DNA from: an uncultured Alphaproteobacteria bacterium
GTDB taxonomy: Bacteria > Pseudomonadota > Alphaproteobacteria > Caulobacterales > Hyphomonadaceae
NCBI GenBank assembly: GCA_903842595.1
Contig: CAIMMO010000104.1
Location: 1-56,373, forward strand
Direction: 5' to 3'
Length of the DNA stretch: 56,373 bases
Within the stretch, counting starts at the first letter, position 1, and every line of letters begins with the position of its first letter. Below, one piece after another: positions 16,004-26,320 of this stretch. A program made the position numbers and the translations under genes. The notes under the pieces are model-generated. The model saw only the letters and a list, made by a program, of their open reading frames with translations. It did no database searches and had not been told where the DNA came from.

Positions 16004-16903
16004 CTAGGCTCCAATCTCGTCCTGTCCCATGATGGGGACGACATCGACTGCCTGCTTGCTCTTCTGGCCGCCTGCAGTGCGCACCATGCCGCGCACCGGC
16101 GCCACGTCGCCATAGTCGCGGCCGCAGGCGACGACGATATGCTGGTCGCCCACGCGCACGCCGTTCGTGGGATCATAGTCGACCCAGCCCATCTTCGGCC
16201 CGCACCAGGCGCGCACCCAGGCGTGCATCGCATCGGCGCCTTCGAGTCTCGGCTGACCCTTGGGCGGGATCGTGCGCAGGAACCCGCTGACATAGGCGGC
16301 CGGTACACCGATCGAGCGCAGGCAGGCGATCATGATGTGCGTGAAATCCTGGCACACGCCAAGGCGCCGAGCGAACGCCTCTTCCGGCGGTGTGTCGACC
16401 TGCGTCGAACCGGGCTCGAACGCCATGTCGCGGTCGATCGCGCGCCCGATTGTCTCGACGGCCTGCAGGGTCGTCATGGTCTCTGCATCGATCTGCGCCA
16501 GCGCATAGTCGCGAAACACCTTCTGGGCGCGCACCCGTGGGCTGTTGGCCAGGAAGTGATGCGGTGAGTCGCCCTCAAGCGAGCGCACCTCGCGTAGCGC
16601 ATCGACCAATTGTGTAGGCGATCCCGAGTGATCCTGACCTGTCTCGGCCACATGGCGCTCGACGCGCGCGCGCAGCCGGAACTCGACTTCGGCATGTGGG
16701 GTGTGGAAGGCGACTTCCACCACGGTATTGCCGTAGAAGTCCGTCCGCGCCGAACGCTCATCCGGCGCTGGCGTGATATCGAGAAGCGATGTGATGGCGC
16801 GTTGCCCGTCGAGGTTGGCGGGCGTCATGTAGAGCACATGTCGTCCGCCTGCCGCCCGGGTGGCGTAGGAATAGTGTATGCGCAGGCCGATATCGTACAG
16901 CAT
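16004..16903 (-). CDS. Transglutaminase-like protease-fold protein (BTLCP-associated type)
   Basis: 299 residues. An N-terminal beta-sandwich domain (about 1-85, LRIHYSYATRAAGGRHVLYM) precedes a transglutaminase core with catalytic candidates Cys184 (GVCQDFTH), His227 (MHAWVRAW) and Asp244 (VDYDPTNG). It starts 2 nt after the stop of the ATP-grasp/alpha-E gene, so the two are co-translated. Such proteins occur beside circularly permuted ATP-grasp and alpha-E proteins and are predicted to trim or transfer a ligated peptide. No signal peptide is seen, so it is likely cytoplasmic. Confidence 0.87.
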   Translation of the reverse strand: MLYDIGLRIHYSYATRAAGGRHVLYMTPANLDGQRAITSLLDITPAPDERSARTDFYGNTVVEVAFHTPHAEVEFRLRARVERHVAETGQDHSGSPTQLVDALREVRSLEGDSPHHFLANSPRVRAQKVFRDYALAQIDAETMTTLQAVETIGRAIDRDMAFEPGSTQVDTPPEEAFARRLGVCQDFTHIMIACLRSIGVPAAYVSGFLRTIPPKGQPRLEGADAMHAWVRAWCGPKMGWVDYDPTNGVRVGDQHIVVACGRDYGDVAPVRGMVRTAGGQKSKQAVDVVPIMGQDEIGA

Positions 16904-16905
16904 GC

Positions 16906-19293
16906 CTATCTCAGATACGCCTTGGTGAGCAGGTCGGACACCACGCTCAGCTCTGCGCGAATGGCAAGGAGCGCATCTGTATCCAGCGATTCAGGCGTCA
17001 TGACCGCGACATCGGCGTGCAGCTTCATGATCGACCGCGACAGCTGGGACATCTGCCCTTGCTCACGTGCGCCTGGAAGCACGGCGACGTGCTCCCGCAA
17101 CTCCGCCAGCTGGTAGTGGATGGAGCGCGGATTCTCGCCATCGCACCCCAGCAGGTCCACCACGGTCGCGCGGCTGCTTGCCACCGCGAAAAGCCTCCGG
17201 TGCGTCAGCACGCTGTCGCCAACCTCCACGGCGAAGTCGAATGCGCCTTCCGGCGCGGCGTCGTCGGCAAACCATGCGAGCATCCCCGAAAGCATGCCCG
17301 CGCGCTCCAGCGACCGTCCAAGCGACAGGAACCGCCAGCCTTCGGACCGGTACATGTTGTCGTGAACGAGGCCCGAGAAGCCGGTTATCTGTCGCAGGAG
17401 AAGGCCCAGCGCGCGCGCCGTCGCATAGCCGGGCGCGATGTTCGAGAGTTCCAGACGAGCGCTTTCGGACAGCTCGTTCAGCGCCGTCCATCCATCGATC
17501 GAGAAACGGTCCCGCACGTGGCTTGCGCTTGAGGTCGCGGCGGCGATAGCGGCGCGAAGATCCCTCGTGACCTTCCGCGCCGGATCTGCGCCGAAGAAGC
17601 CGGGATACTCAGTCGCGTACTTCAACAGTGCGGTATCGGGATGGCCACTCTCCGCCAGACGCACATGCCAGGCGCGCAGCAGGCGGATCAGCCCCTCAGC
17701 GCGCTCCACATAACGGCCCATCCAGAACAGGTTGTCCGCCGCCCGGCTTGGCAGCGCGCTCTGTCGCAGCCGACGATAGGGCGCGGCCGTGGAGGGCAGC
17801 ATCGTCTCGTTGCGCACGGGCTTGTCCGACACCACCCACACATCCGCGACCGACCCGCCGCGTTGCATCGCGATCGCCGTCGCATCCTGCGTGCGCCCGA
17901 TCCGCGCATAACCGCCCGGCATCACGCGCCAACCGCGCGGTGTCCGGGCCAGGAACACGCGCAGGCTCATCGGTCGCGGTGCAAGCAGGCCGTCGCTAAG
18001 CACCGGTGCTGTCGACAATGTCACCGCTTCCTGCCCTACAAGCATAGGCCCGCGCGCATCCAGCATGTCCGACACGCCGCCCTTCAGACTCGCTCCGAGC
18101 GACGTCTTGTCCTCGCTGTCGAAGAGCATGCGCGTCGACAGCGCTTCGCCGATCATCATGCGATCGGCATGCGCGCGAACATGAGCGCGTTCGGACTCCT
18201 GCCCGCACCACCACGTAGCGATGTTCGGCAGTTTCAGCGGCTCATCCAGCAGGCCACGCGCGAGCTTCGGCATGAAGGCCAGCAGTGCGCGCATCTCCAG
18301 TATTCCTGAGCCGAGCGCGTTCACCATCGCCAGATGCCCGCGCCGGATCGCATCCACCATCCCCGGCACGCCCAGCCTTGACTGCTCGTTCAGCTCGAGC
18401 GGATCGGAATACGATGCATCGATCCGCCGCCACAGCACGCTCACCGGCTCCAGGCCCGCAATCGTACGCACCATCAGCTGCCCGTTCTGCACGGTCAGGT
18501 CCTCGCCCTCCAGCAGCATGAAGCCGAGATAGCGGGCGATATAGGCGTGTTCGAAATAGGTGTCGTTCAGAAGTCCCGGCGTCAGGATACCGACACGGCT
18601 TTCTGTGTCGCCGCGCAGGTCGTTCATCGTGTCGCGGAAGGCGCGGAAGAACCCCGCCAGTCTCTGCACATTGTTTTCGGCATAGTAGTCGGCAAACACG
18701 CGTGTCGTGGCCACGCGGTTCTCCAGGGCAAAGCCCGCCCCCGACGGCGCCTGCACCCTGTCACCGAGCACCCACCATTGCCCGTCCGGCCCACGACCTA
18801 TCTCGAATGCGATGAACTGCAGGAACTGTCCCGACCGCGGACGCACGCCCACCAGCGGCCGCAGCCATTCCGGCGACATGCCCACCAACGATGCCGGCAG
18901 ATGTCCTTCGCTGACCAGCCGCTGATCGCCATAAAGGTCTGCCGCGATCAGCTCCAGCAGTTCGGCACGCTGGAGAAGCCCTTCAGAAATCGTCTTCCAC
19001 TCGTTCTCGTGGATCAGAACGGGAAGATGGCTCAGCGGCCATGCGCGCTCGGTGGACTCCTCCCCATACTGTCGGAAGAACACGCCGGCATCCCGCAGGT
19101 ACTGGTCGCCCTGGTCGACGCGGCGCGCCAGTTCTTCCGGCGTCATTTTCGCCAGGTATTCGATGAACGGCTGCCACACCGGGCGCACATTACCTGCGCC
19201 ATCGACAAGCTCATCGGCAACGCCGGGCAGGGGCCTGTAACCCGCCAGGAGTCGCGATGCGGAATCAGCAGTGGGTTGTGTTGCCGCCGACAC
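16906..19293 (-). CDS. Circularly permuted ATP-grasp / alpha-E domain fusion protein
   Basis: 795 residues, GTG start. The N-terminal half is the circularly permuted ATP-grasp type (DUF404/DUF407), seen in IEYLAKMTPEELARRVDQGD, GILTPGLLNDTYFEHAYIAR and the MPGGYARIG segment. The C-terminal 300 residues form the helical alpha-E domain (DUF403), with SRAADNLFWMGRYVERAEGL and NMYRSEGWRFLSLGRSLERA as its repeated signature. In many bacteria these are two adjacent genes; here they are one chain. ATP-grasp enzymes form amide bonds, so this is a predicted amide ligase of unknown substrate. It lies between two transglutaminase genes on the same strand. Confidence 0.9.
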   Translation of the reverse strand: MSAATQPTADSASRLLAGYRPLPGVADELVDGAGNVRPVWQPFIEYLAKMTPEELARRVDQGDQYLRDAGVFFRQYGEESTERAWPLSHLPVLIHENEWKTISEGLLQRAELLELIAADLYGDQRLVSEGHLPASLVGMSPEWLRPLVGVRPRSGQFLQFIAFEIGRGPDGQWWVLGDRVQAPSGAGFALENRVATTRVFADYYAENNVQRLAGFFRAFRDTMNDLRGDTESRVGILTPGLLNDTYFEHAYIARYLGFMLLEGEDLTVQNGQLMVRTIAGLEPVSVLWRRIDASYSDPLELNEQSRLGVPGMVDAIRRGHLAMVNALGSGILEMRALLAFMPKLARGLLDEPLKLPNIATWWCGQESERAHVRAHADRMMIGEALSTRMLFDSEDKTSLGASLKGGVSDMLDARGPMLVGQEAVTLSTAPVLSDGLLAPRPMSLRVFLARTPRGWRVMPGGYARIGRTQDATAIAMQRGGSVADVWVVSDKPVRNETMLPSTAAPYRRLRQSALPSRAADNLFWMGRYVERAEGLIRLLRAWHVRLAESGHPDTALLKYATEYPGFFGADPARKVTRDLRAAIAAATSSASHVRDRFSIDGWTALNELSESARLELSNIAPGYATARALGLLLRQITGFSGLVHDNMYRSEGWRFLSLGRSLERAGMLSGMLAWFADDAAPEGAFDFAVEVGDSVLTHRRLFAVASSRATVVDLLGCDGENPRSIHYQLAELREHVAVLPGAREQGQMSQLSRSIMKLHADVAVMTPESLDTDALLAIRAELSVVSDLLTKAYLR

Positions 19294-19377
19294 CTTCGTC
19301 CCCGGAGCCTCCCCGCTTTACTGATCCCTTGTGGGGAGGAGCGGCGTGGAAGGCAACGCCTTGTTTGCGATCAGCCG
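19294..19377. repeat. Short intergenic inverted repeat in the transglutaminase cluster
   Basis: The 84-nt gap between the two large genes contains CCTCCCC and GGGGAGG arms around an 18-base loop near 19310-19341. It looks like a small palindromic unit rather than a classical terminator, as no T-run follows in either direction. It may tune distal gene expression or be a repetitive element. Confidence 0.4.
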
Positions 19378-22300
19378 TCACACCCCCGGCGCCCGCCTCA
19401 GATCCAGCGTGTGCGGAAACTCCGGATGCGGCGTCTCGACGCCCAGCTGATAGCCGCCGGGCGTGTGCCCATGCCCCTCGAACCGCGCCAGGCGCCGCGC
19501 CTCCGCCTCGTTGCCGTTGACCGGAAAGGTGTCGTAGCTGCGCCCGCCCGGGTGCGCGACATGATAGACGCATCCGCCAATTGCCCGACCCGTCCAGTCG
19601 TCGAAGATGTCGAACACCAGCGGCACGTTGGTCGGCAGCACTGGGTGCAACGATAGCGGTGGCTTCCAGGCCTTGTAGCGCACGCCCGCTACCGCCTCGC
19701 CATTGCCAGTGTGCACCAGCGGCGCCGGCCTGCGATTGACCGCCACACGATAGCGCTCTGTGTTCGCCGCCGTCAGCTTGACCTGCACACGCTCGGCGGA
19801 TGAGTCCGCATAGCGCACCGTGCCGCCGATCGCGCCGGTCTCGCCCAGCACATGCCACGGCTCCAGCGCCTGACGCACTTCCAGCCTCGCACCCTCGACC
19901 TCGATCTCGCCGCAGAACGGAAAGCGGAATTCCAGCTGCGCCTCGAACCATTCAGGCCGCAGCTCGAAGCCGTGCGCCGAGAGATCGCGCAGCAGGTCGA
20001 GGAAATCATGCCAGACAAAATGCGGCAGCATGAACCTGTCATGCAGCGTCGTTCCCCACCGCACGAGATTGCCCGTGATCGGCGACTGCCATAGCCGTGC
20101 GATGATCGCCCGGACCAGCACCTGCTGGGCAAGTGACATGCGCGCATCCGGCGGCATCTCGAAGCCGCGGAACTCCACCAGCCCCAGCCGCCCCGTCGGT
20201 CCATCCGGCGAGAACAGCTTGTCGATGCAGATTTCCGTGCGGTGCGTATTGCCCGAAACATCGATCAGCAGGTTACGCAACAGCCGGTCCACTAGCCATG
20301 GCGGCGTGTACTGCCCGCCAGGACCGCCGCCTGGCGAATGGATCTGCGATAGCGCGATCTCGAGTTCATAGAGCGAGTCATGCCGTGCCTCGTCGATGCG
20401 CGGCGCCTGGCTCGTCGGCCCAATGAACATGCCGGAGAACAGATAGGACAGTGAAGGCCGCTTCTGCCACAGTAGCAGCAGGCTCTTCAGCACGTCCGGC
20501 CTTCTCAGAAAGGGCGAGTCCGTCGGTGACGCGCCGCCGACCACCACATGGTTGCCGCCACCCGTGCCGGTGTGCCGTCCGTCGATCATGAACTTGTCGC
20601 AGCCGAGCCGGCACTGCCGCGCCTCGTCATACAGTGTCTGCGTGTTCTCCACGCATTCCCGCCAACTTGTCGCCGGATGCACATTGACCTCGATCACGCC
20701 CGGATCAGGCGTCACACGCATCACATTCATTCGCGGGTCATGAGGCGGCGCATAGCCCTCGATGTGCACCGGAACACCCAGCGCCCTGGCTGCTGCTTCC
20801 GCCGCCGCGACGAGCTCCAGATAATCCTCGATCCGCTCGACCGGCGGCATGAACACGCACAACCGTCCGCCGCGCGCCTCCACTGTCATAGCCGTGCGTA
20901 CAGACCCTGCGACCTCAGAGAACGACTGCTCCTGAACCTGCTGCCGTCCGCCCTCGCTCGCCGTGAACTGCGCCCGCGCCTGTTCCGGCGCCGCGTAATC
21001 CGGCAACGGCCCGCGCTCTTCGCTTGGATCAGCGGCGATGACATGCGGATACTGCGCCGGCGGAATCCACGGCAGCGATTCGAGCGGCAGGCGATACCCC
21101 ACCGGGCTGTCCCCCGGCGCCAGGAACATATGGCCCCGCCGCAGCTTCCACTTCTCCGACTTCCACCGACCGCGCGTCGCCACACGTCCCGGCGTCAGCT
21201 CGCCCTTCTTCTGAGACCCCTTGCCAACGCCAGCCGCCGGCCCCTTCGCCTGCCAGCGCTGGATCGGCAGCACATATCCGCTCGGTTCTGTCAGTCCGCG
21301 ACCGAACACGCGCGCGATCCGCGTCCGCTCCTCCACATCCTTCAGCTTCGAATTCTCCGGCGTCACATTCTCCGGAAGATTGCCCTCCTTGAGAATCCAG
21401 TTCGCGGGGTCCTCGTAAGCTGGGATCACCATCTCCGCGCCGACGCCCAGCTCCTGCGCCATCACCTTCAGCAGCTGTTCCGCCTCGACCTTCGTCGCGT
21501 TGCTGCCTCCATTCTCGCCCGCCACCAATTCGGGATCATGCCAGATCGGCATCCCGTCGCGCCGCCAGTAGAGCGAGAACGTCCACCGCGGCAGCGTCTC
21601 GCCCGGATACCACTTGCCCTGGCCGTAATGCAGGAACCCGCCCGGTGCGAAGCGATCGCGTAGCCGCTGGATCAGCTGGTCTGCCAGCTTGCGCTTGGTC
21701 GGGCCATCCGCGCCTGTATTCCACTCGTCGCTCTCGAAATCGTCGATCGAGACAAACGTAGGCTCCCCACCCATGGTCAGCCGCACATCGCCCGCCTTTA
21801 GCGCCGCATCCACCTTCTCGCCCAGCGCGTCGAGCGCCGCCCATGACTCATCCGAGAACGGCTTGGTGATGCGCGGATGCTCCGCCACGCGCTTCACCGT
21901 CATCGCAAAGTCGAACGTGACATTCGCCTGACCGGTATATCCGCCCGAGATCGGCGCAGCGTTGGAATAGTGCGGGGTCGCCGAGAGCGGAATATGGCTT
22001 TCGCCTGTCAGGAGGCCCGATGTCGGGTCGAGCCCGATCCAGCCCGCGCCCGGCAGGTAGACCTCACACCAGGCATGCAAGTCGGTGAAGTCCACGCTCG
22101 TTCCCGGCGGCCCATCGAGTGCGACAAGATCTGGCTTCAACTGGATCAGGTACCCCGAGACGAACCGCGCTGCGAAGCCTAGGCGCCGCAATGCGTTCAC
22201 CAGCAGCCAGCTCGAATCCCGGCATGAGCCGGACGCCTTCTCGAATGTCTCCTCCGCCGCCTGCACACCCGGCTCCATGCGGATCAGGTAGTTGATCTCG

Positions 22301-22761
22301 CGCGCCACCCGCGCATTCAGGTTCACGATGAAGTCCACCGTGCGGATTTTCTCGCGCGATTCCGTCGACAGGAATTTCTTGAGGTGCGGCCCGAGCGGCT
22401 CGAGCTTCCGATAGATCGCAAGATCGTCGACCAGCTCGGGCGGATACTCGAACGGATAGGTCTCCGCGCTTGGCTCCACGAAGAAGTCGAAAGGATTGTA
22501 GACCGTCATGTCCGCGACGAGGTCGACCTCGATTTTCAGCTCGCGCACCGGCTCTGGAAACACATACCGCGCCAGCCAGTTGCCATAGGGGTCCTGCTGG
22601 TAGTTCACGAAATGCTTGTCGGGGCTGACCTTCAGCGAATGCGAGATCACCCGCGTCCGCGAATGTGGTGCAGGGCGCAGCCTGATGATCTGCGGGCCCA
22701 TCACGACCGGCTGGTCGTATTTGTAGTGGGTCAGGTGGTAGATTGCGGCCTTGATCGACAT
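19378..22761 (-). CDS. Transglutaminase / DUF2126 protein
   Basis: 1127 residues from the ATG at 22761; a TTG start 9 nt upstream is also possible. The order is an N-terminal transglutaminase-associated beta domain (about 1-85), then a transglutaminase core with Cys180 (SGSCRDSS), His229 (LHAWCEVY) and Asp245 (GLDPTSG). A long DUF2126 region fills the rest, with segments such as [33 protein letters not shown] and [14 protein letters not shown]2126 is related to the glutamine-synthetase/carboxylate-amine ligase fold. This is the usual partner of the ATP-grasp/alpha-E protein downstream. The product of the system is not established. Confidence 0.9.
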   Translation of the reverse strand: MSIKAAIYHLTHYKYDQPVVMGPQIIRLRPAPHSRTRVISHSLKVSPDKHFVNYQQDPYGNWLARYVFPEPVRELKIEVDLVADMTVYNPFDFFVEPSAETYPFEYPPELVDDLAIYRKLEPLGPHLKKFLSTESREKIRTVDFIVNLNARVAREINYLIRMEPGVQAAEETFEKASGSCRDSSWLLVNALRRLGFAARFVSGYLIQLKPDLVALDGPPGTSVDFTDLHAWCEVYLPGAGWIGLDPTSGLLTGESHIPLSATPHYSNAAPISGGYTGQANVTFDFAMTVKRVAEHPRITKPFSDESWAALDALGEKVDAALKAGDVRLTMGGEPTFVSIDDFESDEWNTGADGPTKRKLADQLIQRLRDRFAPGGFLHYGQGKWYPGETLPRWTFSLYWRRDGMPIWHDPELVAGENGGSNATKVEAEQLLKVMAQELGVGAEMVIPAYEDPANWILKEGNLPENVTPENSKLKDVEERTRIARVFGRGLTEPSGYVLPIQRWQAKGPAAGVGKGSQKKGELTPGRVATRGRWKSEKWKLRRGHMFLAPGDSPVGYRLPLESLPWIPPAQYPHVIAADPSEERGPLPDYAAPEQARAQFTASEGGRQQVQEQSFSEVAGSVRTAMTVEARGGRLCVFMPPVERIEDYLELVAAAEAAARALGVPVHIEGYAPPHDPRMNVMRVTPDPGVIEVNVHPATSWRECVENTQTLYDEARQCRLGCDKFMIDGRHTGTGGGNHVVVGGASPTDSPFLRRPDVLKSLLLLWQKRPSLSYLFSGMFIGPTSQAPRIDEARHDSLYELEIALSQIHSPGGGPGGQYTPPWLVDRLLRNLLIDVSGNTHRTEICIDKLFSPDGPTGRLGLVEFRGFEMPPDARMSLAQQVLVRAIIARLWQSPITGNLVRWGTTLHDRFMLPHFVWHDFLDLLRDLSAHGFELRPEWFEAQLEFRFPFCGEIEVEGARLEVRQALEPWHVLGETGAIGGTVRYADSSAERVQVKLTAANTERYRVAVNRRPAPLVHTGNGEAVAGVRYKAWKPPLSLHPVLPTNVPLVFDIFDDWTGRAIGGCVYHVAHPGGRSYDTFPVNGNEAEARRLARFEGHGHTPGGYQLGVETPHPEFPHTLDLRRAPGV

Positions 22762-22904
22762 GGGCCGCAACGTTCCACAAACCGTGCGCCGGGGCCAGCA
22801 CTAGTCGGCCCCCTACGAGGTTCTGCACAAAGTACAGGCGCCGCCATAGCCCGCCGCCTTGGCCTCCGCCCGCTACATGCTACCCTCCGTCCAGGGAGAG
22901 ACAC

Positions 22905-24593
22905 ATGAGCCAGTTCAGCCTCGTACGCGGCGTCACGGAACCCGCGCTGCTCGAACACACCATCGGTGAGGCCCTCCTGCGCGCCGCCAGGACGTGGCCG
23001 ATGCAGGAAGCGCTCGTTTCCGTGCATCAGGGCATCCGCTGGACCTACGAGCAATTCTCCGACGCGGTTGACCGCCTCGCCGCGGGCTTCCTTGCCCTCG
23101 ACCTGCAGCCGGGAGATCGCGTCGGCGTCTGGGCGCCCAATTGCGCTGAGTGGACGCTGGTCCAGTTCGCCACCGCCCGCGTCGGCCTCATCCAGGTCAA
23201 TATCAATCCCGCTTACCGCCTGTCCGAGGTCGAATACACGCTCAACAAGGTCGGCGTGAAGGCTCTGGTCTGCGCCGAAAGTTTCAAGACCTCGCACTAT
23301 GTCGCGATGATCAACGAACTCGCCCCGGAGATCGCGGGCTCACACCCGGGACAGCTTCGCGCGAAGCGCATCCCGGCGCTTCGCCACGTCATCCAGATCG
23401 GCGGCAAACCACCGCCAGGCTGGCGCGCGTTCGCTGACGTTGCGGCTCTCGCGACCGACGTACATGTAAAGCAGATAGAGGCCGTCGCCGCGAACCTCGA
23501 CCGCAACGACGCGATCAACATCCAGTTCACCTCCGGCACGACCGGCCTGCCGAAGGGCGCGACGCTCTCCCACCGCAACATCCTCAACAACGCTTTCTTC
23601 GTGGGCGAGGGGATGGGGCTGAAACCCGGAGACCGCCTGCTGATCCCGGTGCCGCTCTATCACTGCTTCGGCATGGTGATGGGCAATCTCGCCTGCGTCG
23701 TGCATGGTGCCTCGATGGTCTACGCCTCCGAAGGTTATGAACCGCTTGCGGTTCTCAAGACGGTCGAGGCCGAACGCTGCACCGGCCTCCACGGTGTGCC
23801 CACCATGTTCATCGCCGAACTCGAACACCCCGACTTCGACAAGTTCGATCTCTCCTCGCTCCGGACAGGCGTGATGGCCGGCTCGCCGTGCCCGATCGAG
23901 GTGATGAAGAAGGTGATCGACCGCATGAATATGCATCAGGTCGGCATCGGCTATGGCATGACGGAGACCTCGCCAGTCTCCTTCCAGACCTCGATCGACG
24001 ACCCGCTCGAACGCCGCGTCTCCACCGTCGGCCGCGTCCAGCCGCATCTTGAAGTTAAGATCGTCGACGAGCAGGGCGCCACCGTCCCGCGCGGCCAGCC
24101 GGGCGAACTCTGCACGCGCGGTTATTCCGTCATGATCGGCTACTGGGACGATCCGGAAAAAACCGCCGAAGCCATCGACGCCGAAGGCTGGATGCACACG
24201 GGCGACCTCGCCACCATCGACGACGAAGGCTATTGCAACATCGTCGGTCGCATCAAGGACATGGTGATCCGCGGCGGCGAGAACGTCTTCCCGCGAGAGA
24301 TCGAGGAATACCTCTTCCGCCATCCAAAGATCGAGGACGTACAGGTCATCGGCGTGCCCGACCCGAGATATGGCGAGGAGATCTGCGCCTGGATAAAACT
24401 CCGCGCGGGTGAGACCTCTTCTCGCGAAGAGATAACCGCCTTCTGCAAGGGCCAGATCGCCCACTACAAGATCCCCCGCTATGTGAAGTTCGTGGACGCC
24501 TTCCCCATGACCGTCACAGGCAAGATCCAGAAATTCGAAATGCGCAAGGCGATGATCGCTGAGCTGGGTCTGGCGGAAGCGAAGACGGCCTAG
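22905..24593 (+). CDS. AMP-forming fatty acyl-CoA synthetase
   Basis: 562 residues, with a ribosome-binding site GGGAGAG just ahead of the ATG. It has the AMP-binding motif [10 protein letters not shown] (about 209-218), the A5 motif YGMTETSP, the A7-A8 region ([40 protein letters not shown]) and the C-terminal A10 lysine in [12 protein letters not shown]. The set fits medium/long-chain acyl-CoA ligases that start fatty acid or aromatic-acid breakdown. Substrate cannot be fixed from sequence. It is transcribed divergently from the DUF2126 gene across a 143-nt gap. Confidence 0.92.
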   Translation: MSQFSLVRGVTEPALLEHTIGEALLRAARTWPMQEALVSVHQGIRWTYEQFSDAVDRLAAGFLALDLQPGDRVGVWAPNCAEWTLVQFATARVGLIQVNINPAYRLSEVEYTLNKVGVKALVCAESFKTSHYVAMINELAPEIAGSHPGQLRAKRIPALRHVIQIGGKPPPGWRAFADVAALATDVHVKQIEAVAANLDRNDAINIQFTSGTTGLPKGATLSHRNILNNAFFVGEGMGLKPGDRLLIPVPLYHCFGMVMGNLACVVHGASMVYASEGYEPLAVLKTVEAERCTGLHGVPTMFIAELEHPDFDKFDLSSLRTGVMAGSPCPIEVMKKVIDRMNMHQVGIGYGMTETSPVSFQTSIDDPLERRVSTVGRVQPHLEVKIVDEQGATVPRGQPGELCTRGYSVMIGYWDDPEKTAEAIDAEGWMHTGDLATIDDEGYCNIVGRIKDMVIRGGENVFPREIEEYLFRHPKIEDVQVIGVPDPRYGEEICAWIKLRAGETSSREEITAFCKGQIAHYKIPRYVKFVDAFPMTVTGKIQKFEMRKAMIAELGLAEAKTA

Positions 24594-24628
24594 CCGGGAC
24601 TGTCGGTCTCACCGGCGTCACCACGCCC

Positions 24629-25759
24629 TCAAGGCCCCTCCAGCGAGTTATGTTGCCGGCGTCCATTCTCCTCCGCCGCAACCAGCGCCGCATCCGCCTT
24701 GACTGGACAACCCGCCGGCGGGCGCGAGAATCGCGCATCCGTCACAAACCCCTCATCCGTCAGCGACTCCAGAAACGCGACAAGCTGCGCCACCTCGCCA
24801 TCGCCCGCCGTCTGCTGTAGCCGCGGATCATCCCCGCCGCCCGCAAAGTGGCGCCGCACGGCATCAGACAGCGTCGCCACCTCGCCATCGTGCATGTAGG
24901 GCGCCGAAAGCGCGACATTCCTCAGTCCCGGCGTGCGAAACCTCCCCGCATCCTCAGTCTTCTGCGTGATGCGCATCAGCCCCGAGTCCTTGCCGTCCTT
25001 CGGTACGGCCAGCCGGTGAAACGACTCCTCCGCCTTGCGCCCGCCCAGCGCCGCATCGGTGAAATGCGGGCCGGCATGGCAGCTCGAACATTTCTTCTCT
25101 TCGAACAGCGCCGCGCCTCGCTTCGCCTCTTCCGAAATCGCCGCCACATCCCCACGCCGCCAACGATCATACGGCGCATCCAGTGACACCAGTGATCGCT
25201 GGAACGCCGCCAGCGCCATTGTGATCGTGTCCATGTCGATCTTGCCGCCCCGCTCGGGAAAGGCCGCGCGGAACATCTGCGGATAGCAAGCCTGATCCGA
25301 GAGCCGCTGCGCCAGCGCGCCCTCTGGCTTGCCGCCAAACCCCATCTCCACCGGCACGAACCCTTCAATCGGAATCAGTGCCTGATGCTCCAGCGTGTCG
25401 ACGTGTGGCCCGCCCCAGGTCAGCGACTGCATCCAGGCCACGTTCGCCAGCGTCTGGATGTTCCGCTCGCCCGCCGTCCCGTCGAATCCCGCGCGCGTCT
25501 TGTTGGAATCAGCAAAGCCCCGGTCCTGCTGATGACATGTCGCGCAGCTCATCGTCCCGTCCCACGACAGGTCTCCATCATAGAACAGCCGGCGCCCCAG
25601 CTCGATCTTGATCGGCGTGGACGGATTGTCGGTCGGGAACGGCGCCGCCATGTCCGCCGCCGGCCACGGCTCCATCGCGGGCGCAACCGGTTGCGCACAC
25701 GCGCCCGCGAGAAGCGCCACGTACACCGACGTCAAGCCAGTCAAAAGGACCGAGCGCAC
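24629..25759 (-). CDS. Di-haem cytochrome c peroxidase/MauG-family lipoprotein
   Basis: 376 residues from a GTG at 25759, preceded by GGAGAGG. The N-terminus (SVLLTGLTSVYVALLAGAC) looks like a lipoprotein signal with a slightly unusual lipobox AGAC. There are two haem c motifs, CATCH (72-76) and CSSCH (224-228), and the peroxidase-like text TPGLRNVALSAPYMHDGEVA. The protein belongs to the CcpA/MauG superfamily, and a periplasmic or outer-membrane location is likely. It may reduce peroxide or oxidise an unknown substrate. An upstream in-frame extension lies in repeat-rich intergenic sequence and is rejected as start. Confidence 0.88.
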   Translation of the reverse strand: MRSVLLTGLTSVYVALLAGACAQPVAPAMEPWPAADMAAPFPTDNPSTPIKIELGRRLFYDGDLSWDGTMSCATCHQQDRGFADSNKTRAGFDGTAGERNIQTLANVAWMQSLTWGGPHVDTLEHQALIPIEGFVPVEMGFGGKPEGALAQRLSDQACYPQMFRAAFPERGGKIDMDTITMALAAFQRSLVSLDAPYDRWRRGDVAAISEEAKRGAALFEEKKCSSCHAGPHFTDAALGGRKAEESFHRLAVPKDGKDSGLMRITQKTEDAGRFRTPGLRNVALSAPYMHDGEVATLSDAVRRHFAGGGDDPRLQQTAGDGEVAQLVAFLESLTDEGFVTDARFSRPPAGCPVKADAALVAAEENGRRQHNSLEGP

Positions 25760-26023
25760 GCGCGCCTCTCCAGAGTTAGCGAGCCCGTATACCCGGCCAT
25801 CCTTGGAACGAAAGGCCGGCAAGCGTGATTTCCGAGGGGACGCAAATTTCTTCGAACGCCAAGAAGCCACTTTCCGGCTCCGATGTTCTTCTCCTGTCAC
25901 GGCGGCCTCCAATCCGTCCCCCTCCCGCCCCCTCCCGGGAGGAGGCCGTGGCAAAAAGTCCAGCGGGCAGCGCCAGACCAGCGCCGCCAGCACACTTTTC
26001 TGTCTTCCAGCAGTCAGACCTGC
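25760..26023. other. Intergenic region with GC-rich palindrome; no gene
   Basis: About 260 nt between the small gene at 26024 and the peroxidase, both on the minus strand. It contains a pyrimidine-rich tract and a short GGGAGG/CCTCCC palindrome around 25930-25950. No coding frame is convincing. The promoter of the peroxidase should lie here but was not pinpointed. Confidence 0.4.
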
Positions 26024-26320
26024 TCAGGCCTTGGCCATCAAGCCGTCACGCACGCGATCGCGATAGCGGATGCATTCGGCGATGTAGCGCCGGTACATCG
26101 CGACATCCACTTCCTCGCTCTCGGTGCAGGGCAGCAGCAAGTCGCCGTCCGATTTGAAGTTCCCGTCCCAGCGCATGAGCTCCTCATCGCTCATACCCGG
26201 ATCAAAGGCCCTCAGCTTCGCATCCGGCATCGCGTCGAAATAGGCGCACAGATTGATCCCTGCCTCCGTCCGCGGTTCGAACGGCGGCTCGCCTTCGAAA
26301 TTCCAGCTGCGCTCAGTCAT
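26024..26320 (-). CDS. Small conserved-looking protein translationally coupled to the amidohydrolase
   Basis: 98 residues from the ATG at 26320, whose A is the last base of the amidohydrolase stop (TGATG). The sequence is acidic and aromatic (WNFEGEPPFEPRTEAG, MRWDGNFKSDGDLLLPCT) with no membrane segment. I do not recognise a family. Tight coupling suggests it works with, or matures, the amidohydrolase. Confidence 0.75.
   Translation of the reverse strand: MTERSWNFEGEPPFEPRTEAGINLCAYFDAMPDAKLRAFDPGMSDEELMRWDGNFKSDGDLLLPCTESEEVDVAMYRRYIAECIRYRDRVRDGLMAKA

Noticed and set aside
23340..24464. Minus-strand frame of about 374 codons within the acyl-CoA synthetase gene
   Set aside because: Asp/His-rich reverse-frame artefact; the plus strand shows all motifs of an acyl-CoA synthetase.
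25760..25993. N-terminal extension of the di-haem peroxidase
   Set aside because: The extension encodes low-complexity Arg/Pro-rich text from the intergenic palindrome region; the GTG at 25759 has a good ribosome-binding site and begins the signal peptide.
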